From Blautia sp. (GTDB lineage: Bacteria; Bacillota; Clostridia; Lachnospirales; Lachnospiraceae): a stretch of DNA of 64,000 bases. Location: contig JAFVGK010000117.1 of the NCBI GenBank assembly GCA_017475035.1, forward strand, positions 62,001 to 126,000. The letters are read 5' to 3'. This document shows positions 32,995 through 41,356 of this stretch, one piece after another. Made by a program: the position numbers and the translations under genes. The notes under the pieces are model-generated. The model was given only the letters and a program-made list of their open reading frames with translations, had not been told where the DNA came from and searched no databases. How positions within the stretch are numbered: the stretch's first letter is position 1; each line of letters starts with the position of its first letter.

Positions 32995-33600
32995 ATGAAT
33001 AACGAGACAATGGTTAAGAACGCGAAAATTTGTTATACTGTTGTAAATGTGCTTCAGAAGATCCTGTATGCTGCCATGCTTTTGTTTGCCGTGTCCCTGA
33101 TTGCGGCTGTCTTTGGGCGGACGATCGGCATCTCCCCTGACAGCAGGGTAATCTCCCTCGGGAATATATCCCTTGTTCTGGGTGAGTCAGTTACGCTCGG
33201 AGAGATGTCCTTCCAGACCCGTCTCCTCGTGACAAGCCTTGCCGCCATGGCTATCGCAGCGATATATTGCTACGGACTGGCTATCCTGAAAAACATTCTT
33301 CGCCCGATGAAGGAGGGCCGCCCCTTCGATCTGAGCGTATCGAACGGGATCCGAAGGTTAGGGGTTGTGGTTCTGATCGGAGGAATCATCCATGCTGCGG
33401 CGGAATGTATCGTACATTTTATCACCCGGGAAGACTATGTAAAACTGATGGATATCTTTCAGGAGGGAACCATAGAACAGATCCGGGTCAACCTTAACTT
33501 CAACCTGGCTTTTGTTTTTGCGGCACTTCTGCTGTTCCTGCTGGCCCATGTATTCCGCTATGGAGAAGAGCTGCAGCGCCAGTCAGACGAAACACTATAA
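32995..33600 (+). CDS. DUF2975 four-helix membrane protein
   Basis: A 201-residue protein with four membrane helices (about 22-42, 78-100, 122-142 and 170-190), as in the DUF2975 family. The conserved loop LRPMKEGRPFDLSVSNGIRRLG sits between helices 2 and 3. It is nearly always paired with a small YozG-like HTH regulator, as here (12-base gap). Its function is unknown; a sensor that sequesters the regulator is plausible. AAGGAG precedes the ATG. Confidence 0.85.
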   Translation: MNNETMVKNAKICYTVVNVLQKILYAAMLLFAVSLIAAVFGRTIGISPDSRVISLGNISLVLGESVTLGEMSFQTRLLVTSLAAMAIAAIYCYGLAILKNILRPMKEGRPFDLSVSNGIRRLGVVVLIGGIIHAAAECIVHFITREDYVKLMDIFQEGTIEQIRVNLNFNLAFVFAALLLFLLAHVFRYGEELQRQSDETL

Positions 33601-33612
33601 GGAGCGTCAGAT

Positions 33613-33858
33613 ATGGGGAAGATTATTTTACGGGTGGACCGCGTCATGGCGGATCGGAAGATGAGCTTAAAGGAGCTGTCGGAAAAAGTGGGAGTTTCCA
33701 ACGTGAACCTCTCCAAGATAAAAACAGGGAAAATCAGCGCCATCCGCTTTTCCACCCTGGAGGCAATCTGTGAGGTGCTGCACTGCCAGCCCGGGGACAT
33801 CCTGGAGTATCTGCCGGATGAGACAACGGAGCCGGATGATATCAGGAAACCTGTTTAA
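33613..33858 (+). CDS. Small Cro/C1-type HTH regulator (YozG-like)
   Basis: An 81-residue protein made almost wholly of one helix-turn-helix domain (residues 5-65: MADRKMSLKELSEKVGVSNV, LSKIKTG, FSTLEAICEVLHCQPGDIL), with a short acidic tail. It is likely the repressor or activator of its own operon through the TTATCG...CGATAA operator. It lies 12 bases after the DUF2975 gene, with a good ribosome site (AAGGAG). Confidence 0.9.
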   Translation: MGKIILRVDRVMADRKMSLKELSEKVGVSNVNLSKIKTGKISAIRFSTLEAICEVLHCQPGDILEYLPDETTEPDDIRKPV

Positions 33859-33885
33859 GAGTCAATCCGGATGTCTCCTTCTTCT

Positions 33886-33932
33886 AAAAGGGCGGTGCCG
33901 GGACTTTATTATCCCGGTACCGCCGCTCTTAT
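33886..33932. terminator. Bidirectional hairpin terminator
   Basis: A 13-bp stem GGCGGTGCCGGGA / TCCCGGTACCGCC (one mismatch) with an 8-base loop, between the HTH gene and the convergent aldolase operon. Confidence 0.75.
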
Positions 33933-33987
33933 ATTTCAAAGCCAGGCTTCACCTTTCATGTCAACATTGAACAGGAAACAGCACCTG

Positions 33988-34854
33988 TCAGTCCATCAGC
34001 GCGAAGGTGCGCATAGCGCCTTTTACATTCTCTTTCATGGCCTCCCGGGCAGCTGCCAGAACCTCAGAGAAGAAGCGCGGCTCGTTCTTTTGGAGCCCCT
34101 TGAGGTACTCCTCTGCCGCAGTGCCGCCGCTTTTATCCATGTAGGTGAAGTAATTGATCTTGCGCACGCCGGAGCGCACTGCGGTGTGGAAATCTTCCTT
34201 GCTTACGCCGGAGCCGCCGTGCATCACCACCGGCAGATTCCCGGTCAAGCTGCGTACATTGCTCACCACGCTGAAATCCAGGCGGGGTTCTGTCAGATAA
34301 ATGCCGTGCGTCGTACCAAAGGAGCAAGCCAGGGCATCCACGCCGGTATCCCGGACGAACTCCTTCGCCTGCAGCGCGTCGGTATATATCTTTGTTTCAT
34401 CCTCAGCACCGCTGTGATCGCCGTTTCCGGATTCTCTGCGCCCCATCGACCCTAACTCCGCCTCCACGCCGGCACCTTTCATGGCCGCCATTTCCACGAC
34501 CTTTTTGGTGTTTGCCACGTTTACTTCATATGGAAGTGTGGATGCGTCATACATCACTCCGGTGAAGCCCAGATCCAGGGCTTGTTGCACGTATTCCAGC
34601 GTCTCACCGTGATCGAGATGTACGCACACCGGCACGGCTGCCTTTCTGGCGGCTTCGATCATCATTGGTCCGATAACGGACAGAGGGATCCAGGATTCGT
34701 GGCACTGGGCGAACTGTATAATGACGGGCAGCTGCAGCTCCTCTGCCGCGCAGATGATAGCCTGAAGGCTCTCCAGATTCGGAGTATTAAATGCGCCGAT
34801 GGCGATATTCTGTTCCTCTGCTTTCTTTAGTATCCACTGTAATGTAACAAGCAT
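33988..34854 (-). CDS. Class II ketose-bisphosphate aldolase
   Basis: A 288-residue zinc aldolase of the FbaA/GatY/KbaY family. Metal ligands and phosphate loops are visible: HLDHGE, EAELGSMGRRE, FGTTHGIY and VMHGGSG. It cleaves fructose- or tagatose-1,6-bisphosphate or a related keto-sugar phosphate. The start is the ATG at 34854 preceded by GGGAGGAG, adjacent to repeat E. It is the last gene of an operon with a PfkB kinase and a mannitol/fructuronate dehydrogenase, so its substrate is probably the phosphorylated product of that kinase. Confidence 0.9.
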   Translation of the reverse strand: MLVTLQWILKKAEEQNIAIGAFNTPNLESLQAIICAAEELQLPVIIQFAQCHESWIPLSVIGPMMIEAARKAAVPVCVHLDHGETLEYVQQALDLGFTGVMYDASTLPYEVNVANTKKVVEMAAMKGAGVEAELGSMGRRESGNGDHSGAEDETKIYTDALQAKEFVRDTGVDALACSFGTTHGIYLTEPRLDFSVVSNVRSLTGNLPVVMHGGSGVSKEDFHTAVRSGVRKINYFTYMDKSGGTAAEEYLKGLQKNEPRFFSEVLAAAREAMKENVKGAMRTFALMD

Positions 34855-34864
34855 TTCCAGACAT

Positions 34865-34968
34865 CTCCTCCCAAAACGAAGTTTTGCACTCTGACTCAAT
34901 GGTCACGGAAGACTATTTTGCAGCCACGCCTGCCAAAAACGCAGCCGCGGGCAAAACATGTCTCCTTT
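34865..34968. repeat. Dispersed repeat E, copy 2
   Basis: CCAAAACGAAGTTTTG, then CTGACTCAATGG, then GACTATTTTG, with a GC-rich hairpin. Same orientation as copy 1 and again directly 5' of a minus-strand ribosome site. Confidence 0.75.
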
Positions 34969-34989
34969 CTCAACAGGGCAGAGGGCTGC

Positions 34990-35991
34990 TTATCTCAACG
35001 CCTGATAAAGACGCATGGTCTCCTCATAGCTGCGCATGCCCTCCGTCGCACCGGGCTGACTGAGGGAGCACGCCGCAGCAGCGGTGCCGAGTTCAATGGC
35101 TTCACTCAGCTTTTTGCCCTTCCATGCGGCATAAAGCACGCCGGAGCAGAAGGCATCGCCCGCCCCTACAGAACCCTTGATATATCCCTCCGGCAGCTTA
35201 AGACCGGGAATCTCGACATAATCGTCGCTTTCGTCCAGTCCAAAGCCGCCCTCGGGGCAATGGATCACTGCCCATGTGCTGACGCCAAGTGATTTCATTA
35301 TTTTCAGCGCTTCGATCATGTTCTCCCGGATGAGTTTCCCCTCGCCGTCCACCAGCTGAACGCCGGTCGTAGCCTGGGCCTCCGCCTCATTAATGATACA
35401 ATAGTCTGTGTAGCGAAGCGCGGGCATCACGATGTGACGGAAACGCTCACCAGCCTCCGTCACCACATCGATGGAGGTACGGATGCCGTGTTGCCGGGCT
35501 GTGTGCAGCAGCCGCGCCATTTTCGTGCCGTATGCCTCATCAGGCGCGTCCAAAGCATCCAGCAGCAGGATATAACCGATGTGCAGAAGTGATACATCAA
35601 GCCTGTCCCAATCGATGTCCGCCTCGCAGAACGCCGCGTTCGCGCCGCGGCACTGATAGAAGGACCGCTGTTTGCTGACCTCGTCAGCCATCACCAGCGT
35701 ATAGGAGGTGGTGCCTTCCCTTTTAATCTGACTGAGATCGATGTTCGGCCATACACGCATTCCTTCCAGCAGATAATCGCCCGCTTCGTCCGTACCCACA
35801 CGGCCCAGAGCCGTAAGCTTCAGCGACGGATCCAGCGCTGCCATGTCGATGATATCATTGCACAGGCAGCCGCCCGTCGCCCGGGTCATATCGCTGACGA
35901 TGGTCGTCAGCTCGCCCGGTCTGGGAAAGCCATTGATGGGATAAAGCATATCTACAATCATATTGCCCGCGACTGCTATACCCTTCTTCAT
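34990..35991 (-). CDS. PfkB-family carbohydrate kinase
   Basis: A 333-residue ribokinase-fold kinase with the opening GIAVAGNMIVDMLYPI, a substrate-clamp GG near residue 40 and the catalytic anion hole GSVGAGDAFCSG near 275. It phosphorylates a sugar or keto-acid (for example 2-keto-3-deoxygluconate or a ketose) with ATP. The upstream fructuronate-type reductase and downstream bisphosphate aldolase favour a hexuronate or hexitol route. The start has AAGGAAGG upstream. Confidence 0.9.
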   Translation of the reverse strand: MKKGIAVAGNMIVDMLYPINGFPRPGELTTIVSDMTRATGGCLCNDIIDMAALDPSLKLTALGRVGTDEAGDYLLEGMRVWPNIDLSQIKREGTTSYTLVMADEVSKQRSFYQCRGANAAFCEADIDWDRLDVSLLHIGYILLLDALDAPDEAYGTKMARLLHTARQHGIRTSIDVVTEAGERFRHIVMPALRYTDYCIINEAEAQATTGVQLVDGEGKLIRENMIEALKIMKSLGVSTWAVIHCPEGGFGLDESDDYVEIPGLKLPEGYIKGSVGAGDAFCSGVLYAAWKGKKLSEAIELGTAAAACSLSQPGATEGMRSYEETMRLYQALR

Positions 35992-36011
35992 TTCAAGCCT
36001 TCCTTTCAGTT

Positions 36012-37607
36012 TTATGCTTCCGGTTTTTCCGTCACATATTTATGCAGTGTCCGGCGGATAGCCCCTTTTCCCTGATAGAGCTCCTTCGCCATGGCTTCTA
36101 CCTTCTCGCCCAGTCCGCAGGCATAGATATCGATGCCAAAGGTCTCGCTGTGTTTAAAGAGTTCCTTCAGGCAGGAGAAGTCCTGCTCGCCTTCTTTCAC
36201 TTCCAGGCCTGCCACGATCGGCTGATACAGAGGCAGCCTGTGGTCCGGGGAACAGGTAAATGGCGTAAGATCGTCCGTAAGTCCTCTTAAGTACCGGGCA
36301 TAACCGGCAAAAAGAAGCGGTATATAGGTCAGTTTCGTCACGTCATGGCCGCGGCGGATGTGCTCCTTAAGCGTGCCGCCGAAACGGATCCCGATAGTGG
36401 TCGATGTATCGACAGCGATCCTCTGCGGCGTATCAGGAACATAAACATTTGCAAACCGGACATAAAGGCATTCATCCATGAACTTTTTCGGATCAAGGAT
36501 ACCCGGGCTTTCGCAGACCGGCAGACCTTCGTCATTGCCGATGTGCTCTAAATAGCTCAGCAGATCCGGATCAGCCATGATATCGGATACTAAATGAAAA
36601 CCCATCATGCAGCCGTAAATCGATAAAGCCACATGCAGAGGATTCAGGCAGGTACCGACCTTCATACGCTCTGTTTTCTCTACGGTCTCTCTGTCGGTAT
36701 AGATGACGCCGGCCTTTTCAAAAGGCGGCCGGCCGTTGGGATAACGGTCCTCCATGACCAGGTAGCCCACTTCTTCGGAATTCACATAAGGAGCAGTGAA
36801 GGAATGGCGGTCAGTCTCGATCCATTCATTATCCTCAAAGCCTTCATCAGAAAGAATCTTTTGTACCCGGGGATCCGGCCGGGGCGTGATCTTATCAATC
36901 ATGCTTAACGGGCAGGAAACTATTGTTTCATCCTCTGCGTAGGTCACAAAAGCTTCCGGTACCAGCCCCGCTTTGCACCAGCCCTCGGCATAAGCCCTGA
37001 CAGCAGCCTTCACTTTATCCCCGTTATTTGACACATTGTCCTGTGACTGCAGCGCCAGGGGGAATGCGCCGGCTTTAAAACGTTCATACAAAAGCGCCGT
37101 GATCTTTCCCATGGTAAGCCGGGAATCAAATCCCCTGGCAATGTCTTCTTCAGGATATCCATAGCCGTTCTCTGTAATGGAGAAAGTCACCATCTGGAGA
37201 CTCTTTGCCGTAAAGATCTCTGTAAGCCTTGCCCAGTCTTCCTCAAAGCTTTTGTCCGCCTTCAGGCTCTCCGTCATGCAGCCCACGATCTTCTTATCTA
37301 CCTGACCGTCTGCGTGAAGCACTACGGAAAGGCTTAAGTTGTCATATGGCCGGTAAGCCTTGTCGATGATATCGTAATCAAAGGCTTCTGCCACAATAAC
37401 GCCCTTGTCGAATTCACCGCGGTTTAACAGCTGCTCCAGCAAGTCACACTGATAGGCGCGGAAAATATTGCCGGCTCCAAAATGCACCCAGGCAGGAGCC
37501 TCTTTTGTACGTTCTTTCAAGGCTTCCCGGTCATAGACCGGAACCTCGTATCCCTTGTCTTCCAGCACTTTTCTCTTCTCAGGATCATAAATATCGTATA
37601 AACGCAT
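36012..37607 (-). CDS. Mannitol dehydrogenase-family enzyme (fructuronate reductase-like)
   Basis: A 531-residue long-chain polyol dehydrogenase. It has the N-terminal NAD fold WVHFGAGNIFRAYQ (near 46), FSITENGYGY, SQDNVSNNGDKV and the catalytic segment MKVGTCLNPLHVALS that contains the family's Lys and Asn-x-x-His. The family reduces fructuronate, tagaturonate or fructose with NAD(P)H. The ATG at 37607 follows AGGAGGT. It leads the three-gene operon. The length is slightly above UxuB (about 490). Confidence 0.88.
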   Translation of the reverse strand: MRLYDIYDPEKRKVLEDKGYEVPVYDREALKERTKEAPAWVHFGAGNIFRAYQCDLLEQLLNRGEFDKGVIVAEAFDYDIIDKAYRPYDNLSLSVVLHADGQVDKKIVGCMTESLKADKSFEEDWARLTEIFTAKSLQMVTFSITENGYGYPEEDIARGFDSRLTMGKITALLYERFKAGAFPLALQSQDNVSNNGDKVKAAVRAYAEGWCKAGLVPEAFVTYAEDETIVSCPLSMIDKITPRPDPRVQKILSDEGFEDNEWIETDRHSFTAPYVNSEEVGYLVMEDRYPNGRPPFEKAGVIYTDRETVEKTERMKVGTCLNPLHVALSIYGCMMGFHLVSDIMADPDLLSYLEHIGNDEGLPVCESPGILDPKKFMDECLYVRFANVYVPDTPQRIAVDTSTTIGIRFGGTLKEHIRRGHDVTKLTYIPLLFAGYARYLRGLTDDLTPFTCSPDHRLPLYQPIVAGLEVKEGEQDFSCLKELFKHSETFGIDIYACGLGEKVEAMAKELYQGKGAIRRTLHKYVTEKPEA

Positions 37608-37643
37608 TCTGGGGTACCTCCTGTTCATAATCTTTCACTTTAC

Positions 37644-37672
37644 ATGGTAACCTTTTCTATAAAAAAAGTCAA
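37644..37672 (-). promoter_or_regulatory. Promoter of the fructuronate reductase operon
   Basis: TTGACT, 17 bases and TACCAT on the minus strand, about 40 bases before the reductase ATG. The -10 is weak. Confidence 0.5.
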
Positions 37673-37771
37673 TGTCCTTCTCTTTTTTTCAGACCGGAGC
37701 ATCTCAAAAGGATAGCAGATTGACACATCCGCTGTTTTTCCGGAAAACAGATTTGTACGGACATCAGAATC

Positions 37772-38299
37772 TTAATCATTGATTACCTGTACCTGGCAGG
37801 AACGCATTGTCTCCAATGCCGCCAGGTGTTTTTCCGGTGTGACCCCGGCACAGCATGAAGCGTCAACCGTAATCTTCACCTCCGGCATTGTCGCTTTCAT
37901 AAGCAGCGCATTGGAAACTACACAGATATCCGTGCAGAGCCCGATCAGCTCCAGTTCGATTTCTTCCTTCTCCGACATTTCCTTCAGATCCGCTGCCAGT
38001 GCAGTGCTGCCGAATGTGGGCTTCTCATAGATCTTTGCCCCTGTCAGAAGCCCCGCGATATCCGGGCGGATCTGCCAGCCTTCCGAACCTTTGATACAAT
38101 GTGGTACCGGCAGATATTTTCCTTCCTGTGTCTCCATGTAATTCTCTGTATGTGTATCCATAGTCGCGAACACATCTGCCGCAGGATAAGAAAGGATCTT
38201 CTCCTTTACCGCTTCCACAATAGCCGCTGCTTCTTTCGTGCCAAGCGCAGCGTCAATAAAATCATTCTGCATATCTATAACGATCAGTATCTTTCTCAT
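37772..38299 (-). CDS. Isochorismatase/nicotinamidase-like cysteine hydrolase
   Basis: A 175-residue cysteine hydrolase: catalytic Asp in VIDMQNDF (residue 9-11 region), metal or substrate positions in ATMDTHTENY, and the nucleophile in GLCTDICVVSNA. It most resembles nicotinamidase, which makes nicotinate from nicotinamide for NAD salvage, but other amides are possible. It is a single gene. GAGGATAG precedes the ATG. Confidence 0.85.
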   Translation of the reverse strand: MRKILIVIDMQNDFIDAALGTKEAAAIVEAVKEKILSYPAADVFATMDTHTENYMETQEGKYLPVPHCIKGSEGWQIRPDIAGLLTGAKIYEKPTFGSTALAADLKEMSEKEEIELELIGLCTDICVVSNALLMKATMPEVKITVDASCCAGVTPEKHLAALETMRSCQVQVIND

Positions 38300-38371
38300 G
38301 CTTCTATCCTCATTTCCTGTAACCAGGCTATCGGGTTGAGAGTCGATTCCTTCGAATCAGGCAACGCTTAA

Positions 38372-41161
38372 TCACATGGTTCCTTTTCCCATAACAACAT
38401 TGCACACGACGATAAGAGCTTGCTGCAGAAGATTATATCTGGTATTAATATTCTTCATCCGGATCCGTTTCTCATATCTCTCCTCGTCAAATCCTACATC
38501 GATTTTCACCTGCACTTCATCAAGAAGACCGATGATGCCGGATATCACCTCTGTTCCCTTCTTAACCTTATCTCCCACCTCTAATCCAAGTTCCTCTTCC
38601 AGGTCCGCCACCCAGGAGAATTTACCTGTAAATTCCGACTTCAGGACTTCCCACACAGCATTGTCGACTTCCAGCGCGGCCTCGAGCAAATCAATCCTGC
38701 TTTCCAGTTCCAGCCGGAAAAATTCATCCTCATTTCCATCATCTTCGTTCTGTTCCACGCCATCGTTCTGCCCTGAGTTCCGGGATATACTCTCCTGTAC
38801 CTTTTTCCAGGATGCCACCGCGTTTTCATATCCGGACAAATCCGGAGCATCCCCGCCATCTTTGTCTGAACCGGTAAGGAAACTGTTCGTCTCCTCGATC
38901 AGTTCATCCAGTGAAAGGAGGAAATTCTCAGGCAAATCCTCCGACATGTCAGCATTTTCGGCCGGATATATTCCGGACATATATTTCATAATCGCAGAGA
39001 GCCGATAGTTTAACGCCTCCATCGTCCAAAATGACATTTCAGAATCCGCCAGCATCATTGCCTCATCATAAGCCTCATCGACCACCTCCTGCGGCACATC
39101 ATATACCTCGGCTCTCTGGTTTTCCTCCTGCTCCGAAGACGGGAGCGTGCCGGCGTTGTAAGACAGGCCGTATCCCCGCTCATACAACAGCTCACTGCCA
39201 ACGGTTATCGTTCCATCCTCATTCGTCTCAATGACAGGTATGTTCACCGGCAGCTTCCCAACCGGATCGTTGCCGCCAAATGCCGTCTCAATTGCCGCAA
39301 GTATATTCGCGTTGATTGATTTCATATTATCCGAACCGCTCTCCCGCTCCGTCGGGTCGACGCCAAGACCGCTCCCCATATAGGCAAGCAGGATAGCGTC
39401 CGCATCCTGGTAACGGGCGGCGTCATACGGCAGATTGTCACTGATCAGAATAAACGCGCCGTCTGCCGCATGCGTATCATCGATCGCCTTGCGGATCCCA
39501 AGGTATTGCAGAGAATCTTCCGCAAGCATCTTCAGGTTGGAGGTTCTTGAAAAACCGATCACTACGTCCGCCTCTTTGATCTTCGAACTCAGCTCTTCCG
39601 TATAATGCGGCTCATTGTCAGGAGAAGAGGGGACATTATAATAGTCAACATAGGGCTGTGCAACCGCATCGAGAAGATCTTGTTCCTTAAGAATCCGCAG
39701 CGCATATTCAATGGTCACCTTGTCCTCTTCATCCCGGTTGAGGAAAACAATATTCTTTTTCTCCTTTGAAATCGGGAGTATGTCGTTCTCATTTTTCAAT
39801 AATGTGACAGCTTCATCGGCGATTTTCTTCTCTGCATCATGGTGTTCCGCCGACCCCACAACCTGTCTGGCATATTCCACGGCTTCTTCCAGCTCATCCG
39901 TCTCGGGAACGGCATCGAGGATCCCGTATTTTCCCTTCAGCTCCAGAATCCTCATCACGCTCTCGTCAATCCGCTCGGCAGGGATCGCCCCTTCCTCGAC
40001 CTTTTTAACAAGACCCTCAATATACCCGTCATAGGAGTCGGCTGCTTCCTGACTATTCAGATCCAGCGGAAGCAGGAGTATATCCACTCCGGCATTGATC
40101 ACTTTTTCAGCGATATTCACCCGATACTCCGTCGAATCCTGCTCTCCTTCAACCAACCCCGCCGTGCGTATGGCGTCCATCTCCAGGGCATCCGTGACTA
40201 CCACTCCGTCAAAGCCCATGTCCCCACGAAGAATGTCCGTAATGATCCTTTTGGACATGGTCGCCGGATAGACACCCTTGGTTTCCCCATCCGGGAATGT
40301 CACCTCATCGTCGATCAGCGGATAGGTGATATGAGCGGTCATGATCATCTCTGCCCCATTTTCAACAGCGAAAAGAAACGGTGCCAGCTCTGTATCCTTG
40401 AGCTGTTCATATGTCTTCTCGACAGTAGGCGTCCCGATATGGCTGTCTGTATCCGTATCCCCATGTCCCGGAAAATGCTTGAAGGTCGGTATGATATTAT
40501 TCTCCTCAAGCCCTTCGGCATAAGCAAGGCCGAGTTTCGATACCACCTCCGGGTCATCCGAAAAAGACCGGGTTCCAATAACAGGATTTGAGGGATTATT
40601 ATTCACATCGACGACAGGAGCATAATCAACATTGAACCCGACCGCAGCAATTTCCTCCCCAAGCACCTGTCCGGTCATGTTTGCATTGTCTTCAGCATTT
40701 TCAGAAGCAGCTCCGATAGACATATTGCCTGTCATACGGGTTCCGAAAGACAAACGCAGCACCGCTCCGCCCTCTTCATCAACAGGCATAAAATATGGGA
40801 TGTGCACAGATACATCCGTATTTTCCGCATTGTTCAGCTGCAGATCCCGGATCAGGCGGACAGTCTGGCCAACCTCTTTAATATTCATGGCAAAAAGGAT
40901 CACTCCGCCATACTGGTGCTTCCTGAGTGCCCGGGCAAGCTCAGGCGCTTCCGAGAGATCCGTCAGTTCAGCTCCATCCCAGCTTCGGACAGCCGGAATG
41001 ATCATCTGGGAAATCTTCTCCTCCATAGTCATCTGAGCCAGAATCTCCTCCTCCCGCGAAACGCCTTCATATGCAGAAACCCGGGACATGCACATTGACA
41101 TCTGTAAAGCAAGTATTGAAGCAATGAACACAGCAAATATACAGGTTGACTTTCTCTTCAT
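38372..41161 (-). CDS. Secreted glycoside hydrolase family 3 (NagZ-like)
   Basis: A 929-residue exported enzyme: signal peptide (residues 1-30, ending SRVSAYE) and a GH3 barrel with KHFPGHGDTDTDSH near 228, which supplies the His/Asp dyad of beta-N-acetylhexosaminidases. The nucleophile Asp is in VVTDALEMDAI near 322. A second alpha/beta domain follows (about 450-680). The last 230 residues are acidic and helical with no family I recognise (SGQNDGVEQNEDDGNEDEFF...), possibly a surface or wall-binding stalk. It probably trims muropeptides or chitin/mucin glycans outside the cell. AAAAGGAG precedes the ATG. Confidence 0.88.
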   Translation of the reverse strand: MKRKSTCIFAVFIASILALQMSMCMSRVSAYEGVSREEEILAQMTMEEKISQMIIPAVRSWDGAELTDLSEAPELARALRKHQYGGVILFAMNIKEVGQTVRLIRDLQLNNAENTDVSVHIPYFMPVDEEGGAVLRLSFGTRMTGNMSIGAASENAEDNANMTGQVLGEEIAAVGFNVDYAPVVDVNNNPSNPVIGTRSFSDDPEVVSKLGLAYAEGLEENNIIPTFKHFPGHGDTDTDSHIGTPTVEKTYEQLKDTELAPFLFAVENGAEMIMTAHITYPLIDDEVTFPDGETKGVYPATMSKRIITDILRGDMGFDGVVVTDALEMDAIRTAGLVEGEQDSTEYRVNIAEKVINAGVDILLLPLDLNSQEAADSYDGYIEGLVKKVEEGAIPAERIDESVMRILELKGKYGILDAVPETDELEEAVEYARQVVGSAEHHDAEKKIADEAVTLLKNENDILPISKEKKNIVFLNRDEEDKVTIEYALRILKEQDLLDAVAQPYVDYYNVPSSPDNEPHYTEELSSKIKEADVVIGFSRTSNLKMLAEDSLQYLGIRKAIDDTHAADGAFILISDNLPYDAARYQDADAILLAYMGSGLGVDPTERESGSDNMKSINANILAAIETAFGGNDPVGKLPVNIPVIETNEDGTITVGSELLYERGYGLSYNAGTLPSSEQEENQRAEVYDVPQEVVDEAYDEAMMLADSEMSFWTMEALNYRLSAIMKYMSGIYPAENADMSEDLPENFLLSLDELIEETNSFLTGSDKDGGDAPDLSGYENAVASWKKVQESISRNSGQNDGVEQNEDDGNEDEFFRLELESRIDLLEAALEVDNAVWEVLKSEFTGKFSWVADLEEELGLEVGDKVKKGTEVISGIIGLLDEVQVKIDVGFDEERYEKRIRMKNINTRYNLLQQALIVVCNVVMGKGTM

Positions 41162-41237
41162 AGTTTTCTCCTTTTCTTAAGGCATATGAGTCACGAGGAC
41201 AGCTTGAGCACCACTCTTCCGGGATATCTTCAGGTGT

Positions 41238-41292
41238 AAAAAACGCTTCCCGTTTTTAACGTAAGCAGTTTTGCGTTTTTGATAAAAACGCC
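41238..41292 (-). terminator. Terminator after the BspA-like gene
   Basis: Two small stems (GCGTTTTT / AAAAACGC and AAAAACG / CGTTTTT), the second followed on the minus strand by T residues. They lie between the BspA-like gene and the GH3 gene. Confidence 0.6.
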
Positions 41293-41356
41293 AACATTAA
41301 ACATTCTCCTTCTTCATATCATTTTCCGCTTCCGATTACAGGAAAAAGGATTGCTT

